Assembly: GCF_024189315.1 (NCBI RefSeq)
Contig: NZ_JAIZEO010000001.1
Coordinates: 186,001-250,000, forward strand
Source: Halobacillus sp. A5
GTDB taxonomy: Bacteria > Bacillota > Bacilli > Bacillales > Halobacillaceae
Direction of reading: 5' to 3'
Length of the DNA stretch: 64,000 bases
A model generated the notes under the pieces. The model was not told where the DNA came from and did no database searches. It saw only the letters and a list, made by a program, of their open reading frames with translations. How positions within the stretch are numbered: the first letter of the stretch is position 1; every line of letters begins with the position of its first letter. The position numbers were made by a program, and so were the translations under genes. Shown here piece after piece: positions 19,166 through 29,760 of the stretch.

Positions 19166-20071
19166 ATGCAGAATAATCAGGAATTTTCTTTTTACTTAGA
19201 TGAATCGCTGTGGTTTAAGGAAGGACAGGGGGTTAGTGAATTAATTGGTATTTCACTTGAACCTAATGTTTCCATTGCTGATTTAGGAAATGAAGTAAGG
19301 CTTCATGGGACCGTAGAGTTATTCGGTGAATACTTCTCCGACGAGTCAATTGAGCCGTATCGAAATCCGGAAACTCCGCCTGTTGGGCGTGTACTTGAGG
19401 TAGATGAAGGGGAAGAAGAAGGGGTATCTGAATTTGCACACTCTTTTCCGGTGGAGATCACAGTATCAAAAGATAGAGTGACAAACCTTGATGAAGTTGT
19501 TATTGATATTGAAAGCTTTGACTACGAGCTGCCAGAACCGAATAACCTGACACTTCACGCCCAGTTGAATATGAATGGGATACTTCAAGAAAGGAATGCA
19601 GCACCTGTCCAGGAGGACCATGATGTGATTACAATAGGGCCTGTCCACTATAAAGATGAAACTTCCCCTGCTCCTCAGGCTCAAGAAGAGTTAAGAGCTG
19701 AAGGAGAAGTGGAATTAGAGGAAAGCAGCAGAAAAGAACATACTCAGTCGTTTTCTGAGTTTTTTGAGCCTCACCAAGACGAAGCTTATTCCCAAGAGAA
19801 TGAACAAGGTGCCGACACTTATGAAGAAGAAGTAACTGAAGCTGAGCAGGTGGAATCTTCGCCATCCGTAAATGGATTTAAACAAATTTTCCAGCACCTT
19901 TTTCCAAATAGAGATGAGACATACACTCAAATGAAGATGTATATTGTGCAGGAAGATGAGACCATTGAAATGATTGCTGAACGGTATGAAGTACCTGTGA
20001 AGCAGCTGGAAAAGGTGAATCATGTCGATGATGAAGTAGTTCCAGGGCAGATTGTGTATATTCCGAATTAA
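19166..20071 (+). CDS. spoVID: Stage VI sporulation protein D (spore coat encasement)
   Basis: Morphogenetic protein at the forespore surface that lets the coat wrap the spore; partners are SpoIVA and SafA. The N-terminus (FSFYLDESLWF, then GVSELIGISLEPN) matches the SpoVID N-domain. A long acidic linker follows, and a LysM domain (YIVQEDETIEMIAERYEVP) closes the protein. At 301 residues it is much shorter than the B. subtilis protein (about 575), mainly in the linker. The start is the ATG at 19166 behind GGGAGGGG. It lies downstream of hemL as in B. subtilis. Confidence 0.92.
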   Translation: MQNNQEFSFYLDESLWFKEGQGVSELIGISLEPNVSIADLGNEVRLHGTVELFGEYFSDESIEPYRNPETPPVGRVLEVDEGEEEGVSEFAHSFPVEITVSKDRVTNLDEVVIDIESFDYELPEPNNLTLHAQLNMNGILQERNAAPVQEDHDVITIGPVHYKDETSPAPQAQEELRAEGEVELEESSRKEHTQSFSEFFEPHQDEAYSQENEQGADTYEEEVTEAEQVESSPSVNGFKQIFQHLFPNRDETYTQMKMYIVQEDETIEMIAERYEVPVKQLEKVNHVDDEVVPGQIVYIPN

Positions 20072-20256
20072 ATCCATTTAAAGCGGAAAGCTAAATACAG
20101 ACCAATGCATAGCCCAAGTAAAAAAACATCAATTGTAGTAGGGAAGATCAATGTACGAATCAACTGGTATATACAGATCGGTACGGTAGCTTTCTCAAGA
20201 ACATACAGCCAGTGGCGGCACCAGGGCGGAAGACGATAACGGTACATGCGGCTCAT
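20068..20256 (-). CDS. Small conserved-looking membrane protein
   Basis: 62 residues, basic N-terminus (MSRMYRYRLPPWCRHW), then two hydrophobic segments (ATVPICIYQLIRTLIF and VFLLGLCIGLYLAF). A GAGGAGG ribosome-binding site stands seven bases before the ATG, so I think it is real. It converges on spoVID, overlapping it by four bases at the 3' ends. I do not recognise a family function; a sporulation role is possible from context only. Confidence 0.65.
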   Translation of the reverse strand: MSRMYRYRLPPWCRHWLYVLEKATVPICIYQLIRTLIFPTTIDVFLLGLCIGLYLAFRFKWI

Positions 20257-20341
20257 TGTTTTTCCTCCTCTTCATTTATTTTTATAAATAGTTGACTTCA
20301 TCCATACATTCTATATACAATATGAATATTAATGACTATAT

Positions 20342-20590
20342 GTGAAATGCCGTGAACGGGAAGAGTACATTTATCTTACCTTCAGAGAGGAAGACAGACG
20401 GTGAGAGTCTTCTGGGATAAAGATTAATGGAAGGTCGCCCTGGATGCAGTTCCTTTGAAATAGAAGTAAAAGGATCCGGTTAGAAGCCGTTATTTGTAAT
20501 GAAGTGTGCAAATTTTTTAGTTTGCAAATTAAGGTGGTACCACGGAAAACAGTCCTTTTCGTCCTTTATTGGATGAAAAGGATTTTTTTA
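20342..20590 (+). promoter_or_regulatory. T-box leader of valS
   Basis: Riboswitch that reads uncharged tRNA-Val and relieves termination. The T-box core AAGGTGGTACCACGG is at 20531-20545. A terminator (AGTCCTTTTC with GAAAAGGAT, then seven T) lies at 20551-20587. Upstream are the stem I motifs AGAGAG (near 20384) and GGTGAGAG, and a valine specifier GTC, most likely at 20434-20436. Confidence 0.93.
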
Positions 20591-20624
20591 TTTCACAAAA
20601 ATACTTTAAAAGGAGGATGATCCA

Positions 20625-23267
20625 ATGGAACATAAAGACATATCAATGCCGACGAAATATGATCCTACAGCTGTCGAGCAGAATCGTTATCAATATTGGG
20701 TGAATGGAAAGTTTTTTGAAGCGGAACAGAATGAGAATAAGAAGCCTTATACTGTGGTTATTCCGCCGCCAAATGTCACGGGAAGACTGCACTTAGGGCA
20801 TGCCTGGGATACAACTCTTCAAGATATTTTAACCCGGGTGAAGCGTATGCAGGGTTATGACGTACTCTGGCTCCCCGGTATGGACCATGCCGGAATTGCT
20901 ACTCAGGCAAAAGTCGAAGCTAAATTAAAAGAACAGGGAATGTCACGCTATGATTTAGGCCGTGAAACTTTCTTAGAAAAATCTTGGGAGTGGAAAAAAG
21001 AATATGCTCAGTTTATCCGTACTCAATGGGAGAAGCTGGGACTTGGCTTAGATTATTCACGTGAACGGTTCACGCTGGATGAAGGTCTCTCTGATGCAGT
21101 AAAAGAAGTTTTCGTTAAGCTTTATGAACGCGATCTGATTTATCGCGGAGAATATATTATCAACTGGGATCCGTCAACTAAAACTGCTCTGTCTGATATT
21201 GAAGTTGAATACAAAGACGTTCAAGGGGCCTTCTACCATATGCGCTATCCTCTTAAAGATGGAAACGGTGCGATTGAAGTTGCAACAACCCGTCCTGAAA
21301 CGATGCTTGGCGATACCGGGGTGGCTGTACACCCTAAAGATGAACGATACCAGCACTTAATTGGAAAAAAAGTAATACTTCCAATTGTTGGCCGTGAGAT
21401 TGAAATTGTTGCTGATGATTACGTAGAAATGGATTTTGGATCAGGTGCAGTAAAAATAACACCTGCCCACGATCCGAATGATTTTGAAATCGGAAACCGT
21501 CATAATTTAGAGCGTGTCCTGGTTATGAATGAAGACGGTACTATGAACGAGAACGCCGCCCAGTATAAAGGCTTAGACCGTTTTGAATGCAGGAAGAGGA
21601 TTGTGAAGGATTTACAGGAGAGCGGGGTCCTTTTTGAAATAGAGGAACACATGCATTCTGTAGGACATTCTGAGCGGAGCGGTGCAGTAGTAGAGCCTTA
21701 TCTGTCTACACAGTGGTTTGTAAACATGGAGCCATTAGCAAAGCAGGCGATTGACCTGCAGTCTTCTGATGATAAAGTAAGCTTCGTTCCTGACCGGTTC
21801 GAGAAAACATATCTGAATTGGATGGATAACATTCGTGATTGGTGTATTTCCAGGCAGCTCTGGTGGGGTCATAGAATTCCTGCCTGGTATCATAAAGAAA
21901 CAGGAGAGATTTATGTTGGAAAAGAAGCACCGGCAGATGCTGAGAACTGGGAGCAGGATGAAGATGTTTTAGATACGTGGTTCTCTTCAGCCCTGTGGCC
22001 ATTTTCTACTATGGGGTGGCCGGATGAGTCTAATAAAGACTTCCAGTGTTACTTCCCTACCAATGTACTTGTAACAGGTTACGATATTATCTTCTTTTGG
22101 GTCAGCCGGATGATTTTCCAATCGATTGAATTTACTGACCGCCGTCCTTTTGAGGATGTGTTAATTCATGGGCTTGTTAGAGACGCAGATGGAAGAAAAA
22201 TGAGTAAATCATTAGGCAATGGTGTTGATCCAATGGATGTCATTGAGAAGTATGGAGCTGATTCTCTACGGTACTTCCTGTCAACCGGTTCTTCACCTGG
22301 CCAGGACCTGCGGTTCCAATGGGAAAAAGTAGAATCTACATGGAACTTTGCCAACAAGATATGGAACGCTTCCCGCTTTGCACTGATGAATATGGGTGAC
22401 TTAAAATATGAGGATATTGATTTAACTGGTGAAAAATCAGTAGCTGATGAATGGATACTCACCCGATTAAATCAAACTATTGAGCAGGTAACAAAGAACA
22501 TTGACCGTTATGAATTCGGAGAAGCAGGGCGACACTTGTATAACTTCATATGGGATGAGTTCTGTGACTGGTATATTGAAATGGCTAAACTTCCTCTTTA
22601 CGGAGAAGATGAAAAACGAATCCATACAACTCGTTCAATCCTAGCCTACACTTTGGATCAAATCATGAGAATGCTGCATCCATTTATGCCATTCATAACG
22701 GAGGAAATATGGCAGCACCTGCCTCACAAAGGGGAGTCAATTACTCAGGCTTCCTGGCCGACAGTAAGAGAAGAGTTTCACAACGAACAAGCTGTAGGAG
22801 AAATGGAGCGCTTGGTATCTATTATTCGATCCGTTCGGAATATCCGCGCAGAAGTGGATACACCTATGTCTAAAGAAATTCAGCTCATGATTCAAGCGAA
22901 GGATGAAGAAGTTGTTGCTGAACTTGAGAATAATCGCAGCTATTTAGACCGTTTCTGTAATCCAAATGAATTATCAATAGGAACGGATCTACAAGCTCCA
23001 GAAAAAGCAATGTCAGCTGTTGTAACGGGGGCAGAACTTTATTTGCCTCTTGCCGGCTTAATTAACATTGATGATGAGATTAAGCGTTTAAAGAAAGACT
23101 GGGAGAAATGGGATAAAGAAGTAGCTCGTGTTCAGAAGAAACTTCGCAATGAAGGGTTTATAAATAAAGCTCCTGAGCATGTAGTAGAAGAAGAACGCAA
23201 GAAAGAAAATGATTATTTAGATAAGCGGGCTAAGGTAGAAGCACGTATGAAAGAGTTAGAAGCTTAA
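20625..23267 (+). CDS. valS: Valyl-tRNA synthetase
   Basis: Class I aminoacyl-tRNA synthetase charging tRNA-Val, with an editing domain. The HIGH-type motif is [15 protein letters not shown], the editing region carries [17 protein letters not shown], and the KMSKS loop is [13 protein letters not shown]-terminal coiled coil (residues about 810-880, Lys/Glu-rich) is typical. At 880 residues it has normal length. Expression is controlled by the T-box leader directly upstream. Confidence 0.98.
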   Translation: MEHKDISMPTKYDPTAVEQNRYQYWVNGKFFEAEQNENKKPYTVVIPPPNVTGRLHLGHAWDTTLQDILTRVKRMQGYDVLWLPGMDHAGIATQAKVEAKLKEQGMSRYDLGRETFLEKSWEWKKEYAQFIRTQWEKLGLGLDYSRERFTLDEGLSDAVKEVFVKLYERDLIYRGEYIINWDPSTKTALSDIEVEYKDVQGAFYHMRYPLKDGNGAIEVATTRPETMLGDTGVAVHPKDERYQHLIGKKVILPIVGREIEIVADDYVEMDFGSGAVKITPAHDPNDFEIGNRHNLERVLVMNEDGTMNENAAQYKGLDRFECRKRIVKDLQESGVLFEIEEHMHSVGHSERSGAVVEPYLSTQWFVNMEPLAKQAIDLQSSDDKVSFVPDRFEKTYLNWMDNIRDWCISRQLWWGHRIPAWYHKETGEIYVGKEAPADAENWEQDEDVLDTWFSSALWPFSTMGWPDESNKDFQCYFPTNVLVTGYDIIFFWVSRMIFQSIEFTDRRPFEDVLIHGLVRDADGRKMSKSLGNGVDPMDVIEKYGADSLRYFLSTGSSPGQDLRFQWEKVESTWNFANKIWNASRFALMNMGDLKYEDIDLTGEKSVADEWILTRLNQTIEQVTKNIDRYEFGEAGRHLYNFIWDEFCDWYIEMAKLPLYGEDEKRIHTTRSILAYTLDQIMRMLHPFMPFITEEIWQHLPHKGESITQASWPTVREEFHNEQAVGEMERLVSIIRSVRNIRAEVDTPMSKEIQLMIQAKDEEVVAELENNRSYLDRFCNPNELSIGTDLQAPEKAMSAVVTGAELYLPLAGLINIDDEIKRLKKDWEKWDKEVARVQKKLRNEGFINKAPEHVVEEERKKENDYLDKRAKVEARMKELEA

Positions 23268-23289
23268 AAATAGTGCGGAGGGTATTTCG

Positions 23290-24612
23290 ATGGGAATACT
23301 CTCCTCTTTTATAAATAAGGAGTCTGTCGATATGGAATATAGTGAAGCATTACATTGGATACATACAAGAGAGAAGTTTAAAGTAAAGCCTGGTTTAAAG
23401 CGGATGGAGTGGATGATGGACAGGCTTGGACATCCTGAAAACCAATTACATGCCATCCATGTGGCAGGTACAAACGGGAAAGGGTCTACAGTATCTTTTT
23501 TAAGGCATTTGTTACAAGGGCAGGGCTATACGGTCGGAACCTTTACTTCCCCTTATATTGTTCGCTTTAATGAAAGAATAAGTATGAATGGCGAACCTGT
23601 ATCAGATTACGAGCTTATCGAATTGGTTGAAGCTGTTAAGCCGCTGGTTGAGGGACTGGGCCGAACTGAATGGGGTGAACCTACAGAATTTGAAGTCATT
23701 ACTGCAATGGCTTTTATTTATTTCCAGCAAAGAGGTGTGGATTTCGCTATTTTTGAGACGGGTTTAGGCGGACGTTATGATTCCACCAACGTAATCAATC
23801 CAATTCTTTCTATTATTACAAATATAGGAAGAGACCACACAGACATACTCGGACATTCAATTGAAGAAATTGCTTATCAAAAGGCAGGAATTATTAAAAA
23901 AGGAAAACCAGTACTGACTTGTGTTAAACAACAAGAAGCTTTGGCAGTTATTAAGGAGGAATCAGCAAAACAAAAGGCTGACTTATTTGTAGAGGATTAC
24001 GACTTTATTATTCAGTATGCTGAGCATACGAAGCGGGGAGAGGCATTTTACATGTCAATGGGTGAATATTTCTCGCCGAAATTGTTGACTCAATTAAAAG
24101 GTATCCATCAAACCTCTAACGCCGGACTCGCATTAGCAGCAATAGAAAAGTTAAAAGAATTGGGTTATTTAATTCAGAGAGATTTTTATGCTGAAGCTAT
24201 TAACACTACAATCTGGCCGGCGAGATTTGAGAGGGTTCAAGAAGAGCCGGATGTCGTTTTAGATGGTGCCCACAATGTGGAAGGTACAATGACCCTCATC
24301 AAAACGTTAAAAGATCATTACCCCAACAGGACTATTTACTTATTATATGGAGCTGTTCAGAATAAACCTGTAAAGGAGATGCTCACGCTGCTTAATGAGG
24401 TGGTTAACAAAGCCTGGTATACAACCTTCTCCTATCCTAAAGCTCTGCGAGCAATTGATGTAGCCGATTTATCTCCAATTAAAGCAAGTAGAACAATAGA
24501 AGATCAACAAGAAGCTTTACAGGATATTATGGATGAATTAACAGAGGAAGATGTCCTAGTTATTACTGGTTCATTATATTTTATTTCCGATATTAGGAAA
24601 TATTTTGAATAG
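23290..24612 (+). CDS. folC: Bifunctional folylpolyglutamate / dihydrofolate synthase
   Basis: Adds glutamates to folates (and can form dihydrofolate). The Mur-ligase-type ATP loop is HVAGTNGKGSTVSF, followed by GTFTSPYIVRFNERI and FETGLGGRYDSTN. The 23290 start has GGAGGG at seven bases; the ATG at 23332 (MEYSEALHWIHTRE) has AAGGAG at nine bases and fits the usual family N-terminus, so either is possible. It lies 22 bases after valS, as in B. subtilis. Confidence 0.96.
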   Translation: MGILSSFINKESVDMEYSEALHWIHTREKFKVKPGLKRMEWMMDRLGHPENQLHAIHVAGTNGKGSTVSFLRHLLQGQGYTVGTFTSPYIVRFNERISMNGEPVSDYELIELVEAVKPLVEGLGRTEWGEPTEFEVITAMAFIYFQQRGVDFAIFETGLGGRYDSTNVINPILSIITNIGRDHTDILGHSIEEIAYQKAGIIKKGKPVLTCVKQQEALAVIKEESAKQKADLFVEDYDFIIQYAEHTKRGEAFYMSMGEYFSPKLLTQLKGIHQTSNAGLALAAIEKLKELGYLIQRDFYAEAINTTIWPARFERVQEEPDVVLDGAHNVEGTMTLIKTLKDHYPNRTIYLLYGAVQNKPVKEMLTLLNEVVNKAWYTTFSYPKALRAIDVADLSPIKASRTIEDQQEALQDIMDELTEEDVLVITGSLYFISDIRKYFE

Positions 24613-24892
24613 AATGGAGTGGTGTGATATTATAATAGTTATCAGAAATTTCTAATTTAACGTGTTGTTTAAATGGTATTGTTGATATTCTGGCACTAAT
24701 AACACTTTAATTGTTCGTTATTATCGGAATAATGGGGAGGCTGGGACGATTGGCTGTCTCTAAACTTAGAGCCAATGTCAATTCATTTCTTCATTTTTCG
24801 GGGCTTGAACTACAATTTGCTTTGTTTTGTTACCAGAATATCAACAACGACCACACAATTAATTTGATAGAAAGAGAAGGAGTGAGGCTCTA

Positions 24893-26629
24893 TTGATATC
24901 GACACAAAAGAAGCTCTTAGTTTATATTATTTGGCTGATGGTGTGGCCGGTGACTCTGTATATAGTTTTCATCCATACCTCTTTTCCACTTGAAGAGTAC
25001 AAAATAGATATCGCGGGATTTATTATTCTGGCCTCTATTGTTGCTCTGTTTCCTCTGCTTATGGGTGACCATCCTGTATTCCTAACGAACGGCGTCAGCT
25101 TCTCTGCTTTTTTGTTTTTTGGCTTATTTGTAGAAATTATTGTGATTCAGATCTCTCTTCTTTTCCTCATGATGAAGCTTCAAGTTGGTAAGGCGAATTT
25201 TTTTCGTATTCCTTTAAATATGGTTATGTTTCTTCTGATCTCGCTTGTCACAGCTGGAGTGTATTATTCGCTGGGTGGAGGGCATGGGGATGAAGCTCTT
25301 AATTCCGGCTTTGATGCCGTGCCGGTTATTGCTTATGCCCTTACTCAAATAGTGGTCAACCAGCTCTCTTTGAAATTAATAGGAAGATATTTGTATAAGA
25401 GAAAGTTAATATGGATTGATCAGGGTGTAAAGTGGGAATTACTCACTACTGCGCTGGTAGCTCCTGTCGGTTTAATGCTATATTTTGTTTATACTGAAAT
25501 CGGCCCCTCTGCCATTTATTTAATTGGATTTCCTTTTTTTCTAATTTCTATCATGGTTAGACAATTCCATAAAACGAGCCAGGTCAATACATATCTGCAG
25601 AAAACGGGAGATATTGGTCATGAATTAACAGGCAGTTTAGGAGTGAAAGATGTTCTTGATGTCTTTGTCAAGAGAGTGACAGACTTACTGCCATTGGATT
25701 ATTTATTCATCTTTGATATTAATACGGATAATGAAATGAAACTGGTTCGTTTCTATGACCGTGCCAACCATTTACAGTTCCCTGACGTGGATATAATTGA
25801 GGGTCCGTGTATAAGTAAGGATACATGGAGAAATGGGAAGGGGATGCATTTACATACAAGGAAAAAATGGAATCACCTGAAGAACGCACACACACCTATA
25901 GATGCAGAAAGTGTTATTTCTATACCTATTTCCCGTCAAAACAAAACGGTAGGGATCATTACAATGTATGCCGCAAAGCAGCGTGCTTTTTTTAAATATC
26001 AGTATATGATATTGAACATTTTAGGAAGCTATCTGGCTGTAGCTATTGAAAACGCCCGTCACTATGAGAAAACTAAAACAGAGAGCGAACGTTGTCCTTT
26101 AACGGGTTTATACAATTACCGTTATTTTGAAAATTATCTTCAGGTCATTGCTGAAGACAGGGACAGAGGAGAACAGCAACAGCCTGTCTCCCAAATTCTC
26201 ATTGATCTTGATCACTTTAAATCCGTAAACGATCAGTTTGGTCACGAAGCTGGTAATGAGATTCTTTGTGAAGTAGCCAAAAGGCTGGAAAACGTAATTG
26301 GGGAACGAGGAGTGGCAGCTCGTTATGGGGGAGAGGAATTTGTCATATTACTTCCAGACGTAACTAATATCGAAGCTGAGCAATTAGCAGAAAAAGTAAG
26401 GGCGTCCATTTCGGATTCACCATTTGTGGCTTATGCGAATATACAAGATGCCGAGAAGACGGCTGTTATTTCAGTGTCGGCTAGTATTGGGGTTGCCTCA
26501 TTTCCTGCTGATAGTGAAAATATATTAGAATTAACGCGTCACGCTGACCGTGCAATGTATGTGGGGGCAAAACAGATGGGAAGAAACCGCGTAGCAAGCT
26601 ATGAAAAATTAAAACTTACTGCGGAGTGA
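24893..26629 (+). CDS. Membrane-bound GAF-GGDEF protein (putative diguanylate cyclase)
   Basis: 578 residues: about seven N-terminal membrane segments (to residue about 220), a GAF-like domain (about 235-390), and a C-terminal GGDEF domain. The active-site loop is RYGGEEF near residue 480 and the metal site is LIDLDHFKSVNDQFGH, so cyclic di-GMP synthesis is expected. The inhibitory RxxD site before GGEEF is absent (GERGVAARYGG), so product inhibition there is unlikely. The start is TTG behind AAGGAGTGAGG. B. subtilis has no such gene between folC and comC. Confidence 0.9.
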   Translation: MISTQKKLLVYIIWLMVWPVTLYIVFIHTSFPLEEYKIDIAGFIILASIVALFPLLMGDHPVFLTNGVSFSAFLFFGLFVEIIVIQISLLFLMMKLQVGKANFFRIPLNMVMFLLISLVTAGVYYSLGGGHGDEALNSGFDAVPVIAYALTQIVVNQLSLKLIGRYLYKRKLIWIDQGVKWELLTTALVAPVGLMLYFVYTEIGPSAIYLIGFPFFLISIMVRQFHKTSQVNTYLQKTGDIGHELTGSLGVKDVLDVFVKRVTDLLPLDYLFIFDINTDNEMKLVRFYDRANHLQFPDVDIIEGPCISKDTWRNGKGMHLHTRKKWNHLKNAHTPIDAESVISIPISRQNKTVGIITMYAAKQRAFFKYQYMILNILGSYLAVAIENARHYEKTKTESERCPLTGLYNYRYFENYLQVIAEDRDRGEQQQPVSQILIDLDHFKSVNDQFGHEAGNEILCEVAKRLENVIGERGVAARYGGEEFVILLPDVTNIEAEQLAEKVRASISDSPFVAYANIQDAEKTAVISVSASIGVASFPADSENILELTRHADRAMYVGAKQMGRNRVASYEKLKLTAE

Positions 26630-26674
26630 TTTATTAGATTGCTTTTCCCAACATGGATCCAGAATTAAATGTGA

Positions 26675-26702
26675 AAACCCCCGTGCATCCGGGGGTGTTC
26701 AT
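26675..26702 (+). terminator. Hairpin after the GGDEF gene
   Basis: ACCCCC pairs with GGGGGT (26678-26696) with a short T-rich tail. It is a weak terminator candidate. Confidence 0.5.
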
Positions 26703-26725
26703 TAATACATAATGAGGAGTGAACT

Positions 26726-27481
26726 ATGACCATATTACTAACTATATACCTCTTTCTTGCGGGTTTGGTCCTTGGATCTTTTTTTAACGTTGTTGGTTTA
26801 AGACTCCCCAGAGGAGAATTATTCACTCGGAAAAGGTCATATTGCCCATGCTGTCATCACACGCTAAGCTGGTATGAACTTATTCCCGTCCTATCTTATA
26901 TGTATCAAAAAGCACGATGCCGGCACTGCAGACATAAAATATCTCCCCTTTACCCTGCTATGGAAATATTCAGCGGAACTGCATTTGCTTACAGCTGCTG
27001 GATGTTCGGATTTAACCCCTCACTTATCCTCGCATTGCTTCTTATTTCAATGTTTCACATTATTGTAGTCACCGATCTGAGATATATGATGATCCCTGAT
27101 AAAGTCCTCTTATTCTTTACGGTGCTTTTCATTGTTTATCGAATCGCCGCCCCAACTGATCCATGGTGGGATTCGGCAGCCGGGGCACTTGTGGGTTTAT
27201 TAGGAACATTGGTCATTATTATCGTCAGCCGCGGGGGGATGGGCGGAGGAGATATGAAGTTGTTTGCTGTACTGGGGCTGGCGCTGGGAACAAGCAGCCT
27301 CTTACTGACTTTCTTCTTTGCATCCTTATTAGGGACGGTAGGGAGTATAGTATTATTACTGAGCAAAATCATTTCAAGAGAAAAACCTATCCCTTTTGGT
27401 CCTTACATTGCTGCAGGGGGGTTAATAACTATTTTTCACGGTGAATTTTTAATTAACTGGTACATTTCCAGCTTTTTTTAG
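26726..27481 (+). CDS. comC: Type 4 prepilin peptidase ComC
   Basis: Membrane aspartyl protease that cleaves the leaders of ComG pseudopilins for DNA uptake. The N-terminal domain has two CxxC pairs (CPCC and CRHC), and the catalytic aspartates are in VVTDLRYMMIPD and GGGDMKL. There are about seven membrane segments over 251 residues. An ATGAGGAG precedes the ATG. It lies between folC and spoIIB, as in B. subtilis. Confidence 0.95.
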   Translation: MTILLTIYLFLAGLVLGSFFNVVGLRLPRGELFTRKRSYCPCCHHTLSWYELIPVLSYMYQKARCRHCRHKISPLYPAMEIFSGTAFAYSCWMFGFNPSLILALLLISMFHIIVVTDLRYMMIPDKVLLFFTVLFIVYRIAAPTDPWWDSAAGALVGLLGTLVIIIVSRGGMGGGDMKLFAVLGLALGTSSLLLTFFFASLLGTVGSIVLLLSKIISREKPIPFGPYIAAGGLITIFHGEFLINWYISSFF

Positions 27482-27512
27482 TCGATTTAGTTGGAATGTT
27501 TCATTTAAATGG

Positions 27513-27546
27513 AAAGAGACTCATAGTCAGTCTCTTTTTTTGTTTT
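27513..27546 (+). terminator. Terminator after comC
   Basis: AAAGAGACT pairs with AGTCTCTTT, followed by a T run. Confidence 0.9.
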
Positions 27547-27686
27547 GAATTAACTGGTTATTAAACTCTGTTCATAAAGCAGGAGCTCCCTTCTAAAGTA
27601 AATATTGTCGAAGGGGCCTGACAAAATTCAACGTCCTTTTTCTTAAAGCTGTGATAAGTTTAAAAAAAGAAAAAGGAGGGTTAAAG

Positions 27687-28517
27687 TTGGCTGGAAAAAA
27701 TAATAAAATTATCATTTCATATAACAAAGATAGAGAGGCTCCCAACGATATTGTACAAGCTAAAAAAGAACAAGCAGCTGCCGATGCGGAAAAGTTACAA
27801 AAGGCGAAATCCGCTTCTCCTCCCAAAGTTTACAGACTACCATCCTTTCATAAGCGGTTATCTCCTTTCTCTTTAAGGTATGTGAGTTTATCTGTTATGA
27901 CAGCCATTGTGATCAGCTTTGTACTCGGTTTTCTCTTGTTGAAACTATTCGTCTCAGTTACTGAGGAATCAGCTCCTCCTATCGAGGAGACCTCTGCGGG
28001 TGCCCAGACGGAAAGTGTTACTGCTGCAATGTTATCAGTCGAATTACCTCATCTCGCGACAGAAGTAGTTCAGAGCGGGGTTTTCACAAGTCTGGAAACA
28101 GCAGAAGAATGGCAGGGGAAATTAACGGAACAATCGCTTCCATCAGTTATTTGGAAGCAGCAGGATCAATATTTTTTATTATCAGGCAGTGATGACAGTG
28201 AAGCCGGTGTCGAGAAGGCAGCAGATGACCTGGCCGAACTCGACGTTCCTACTTATTTAAAAGTATGGGAAGTCAATTCTGGAGAATTAGATGTGCCTGA
28301 GTCACAACTTTCCAATGTAGAAAACCTCATTGACCACCTTGAAAAAAATACACTTCATACTGTTTCTGTCGAAGAAAGAGAAAAGATATTAACGGAATGG
28401 AAAGAAGCCGGTGGAAATCAAGATCTCGAAAAGGCACTTACAGTCTGGACAGACAAAACGGATCATGGTATTAGCTGGCTTAATTTAGCTCAAGCTTTTG
28501 AAACGATGAAAAAATGA
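27687..28517 (+). CDS. spoIIB: Stage II sporulation protein B (SPOR-domain protein)
   Basis: Septal protein that helps engulfment begin. The layout is a charged cytoplasmic N-terminus, one membrane segment (MTAIVISFVLGFLLLKLFV, about residues 72-90), a linker, and a SPOR-like domain (VVQSGVFTSLETAEEWQGKL). The start is the TTG at 27687 behind GGAGGG; the open frame further left contains that ribosome-binding site. It is identified by architecture and by its place before radC. Confidence 0.85.
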   Translation: MAGKNNKIIISYNKDREAPNDIVQAKKEQAAADAEKLQKAKSASPPKVYRLPSFHKRLSPFSLRYVSLSVMTAIVISFVLGFLLLKLFVSVTEESAPPIEETSAGAQTESVTAAMLSVELPHLATEVVQSGVFTSLETAEEWQGKLTEQSLPSVIWKQQDQYFLLSGSDDSEAGVEKAADDLAELDVPTYLKVWEVNSGELDVPESQLSNVENLIDHLEKNTLHTVSVEEREKILTEWKEAGGNQDLEKALTVWTDKTDHGISWLNLAQAFETMKK

Positions 28518-28688
28518 CTATTATTTCATTTATAGTTATTAAATAATCTGGAATTTTTCAATAATGTCATTAGAAAATAGCAGTTATTGGTTCACTTTCT
28601 TTGTCTAGTTTTAAGAAGTCACCTTTCTCTCAATAAGCTGATTTTTAATAAACTATTAATACCTCAATAAACTTGTTGAGGAAATAGG

Positions 28689-29195
28689 ATGAAAGGAAGT
28701 GACCAATTGACAACGACGTCGAGTATTATGATTCGGGACGTCCCTAAAGAGGACCGGCCAAGAGAGAGGTTGTTAAAGCATGGTGCACATCATTTGTCTA
28801 ATCAGGAACTAATAGCAATTATGCTTGGCAGTGGTTCACGAAGTGAGTCTGTAACAGCTCTTGCCCAGCGAATACTAATTCATTTTGAAGGAATTATGCT
28901 GTTAAAAGATGCAACAGTAGAGGAGCTTACTGCGATAAAGGGCATAGGAGCGGCTAAAGCAGTACTTATTCTATCCGCAATTGAGTTTGGCAGACGCCTT
29001 CATCAAATGAAACCAGTTGAAAGGTATGTGATTCGAAGTCCTGAGGATGGAGCAGATTATGTAATGGAAGAATTGCGGGACCTAAAGCAGGAACACTTCA
29101 TCTGTCTTTTCCTCAATACTAAGAATCAGGTGCTTCACCGGCAGACGATATTCATAGGTAGTTTAAATGCCTCGATTGTTCATCCAAGGGAAGTA
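28689..29195 (+). CDS. radC: DNA repair protein RadC, exon 1 (split by a group II intron)
   Basis: The first 169 residues of RadC (B. subtilis length near 231): PRERLLKHGAHHLSNQEL, a helix-hairpin-helix (LTAIKGIGAAKA) and the start of the JAB/MPN domain. The frame ends at HPREV, where the intron begins. Without splicing it would add three residues (VRP) and stop, losing the metal site. With splicing the product is 236 residues. The start is the ATG at 28689 behind TGAGG; a TTG at 28707 is an alternative. Confidence 0.93.
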
Positions 29196-29471
29196 GTGCG
29201 CCCATAAGGGGATTTAGAAAATCTACTTTAGCAAAGTAGTGGGGAAATATCACAAGTGTTACCCTATCATAAGCCAACTTATCCGTAAGGGAAACTGAAC
29301 GGGGAGTGTAGCATGTTGGAAAAGCCTTAAGTTGTCTAGTTACCAAGACACGACTGAAAGGCAAGGTGAAATTCACAGACGAGGATAAAAGCTGTATTGC
29401 TTGAATGATAGCTCAAGGAGGACTACGGGGACCTTCAGCGGGAGGTAACGATTTACGCTGTGTGAAGTATG

Positions 29472-29500
29472 CATGTTTCTTAAAAACTTCGAGAAACATG
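29472..29500 (+). other. Intron domain I hairpin, candidate EBS1
   Basis: CATGTTTCT (29472-29480) pairs with AGAAACATG (29492-29500). The 11-base loop contains ACTTC (29486-29490), complementary to GAAGT at 29190-29194 just before the splice site. A second match, TACTTC at 29510-29515, is longer but lies in a predicted stem. Confidence 0.4.
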
Positions 29501-29760
29501 AAGTGATACTACTTCATCCATCTTCTATATAGAAGAAACGAGTGAAAGTCATATCCGAAACTGTGGAGTGCTGAGTTTCTAAATGTCTAAATGGGGATTG
29601 CCTAAGTCAGAAAGCCGATTTGGCTATGACAGTCTGTGTCTGAAAATCTGATATGGCAACGGAGCTTTCGTAGTAGTCTGAGATAGGGAAAGCCTATTAC
29701 ATGGCGAAGGAAAGCAGTTTATCAAGCTTAATACCAAATTGGGAAGGAGCGAGAGGCTCT

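Noticed and set aside
24613-24892. Cyclic di-GMP riboswitch before the GGDEF gene
   Set aside because: The ATTGGCT/AGCCAAT hairpin is present, but none of the conserved bases of the known c-di-GMP riboswitch classes is seen.
24711-24896. 61-codon frame between folC and the GGDEF gene
   Set aside because: No ribosome-binding site, mixed composition, and it overlaps the GGDEF start signals.
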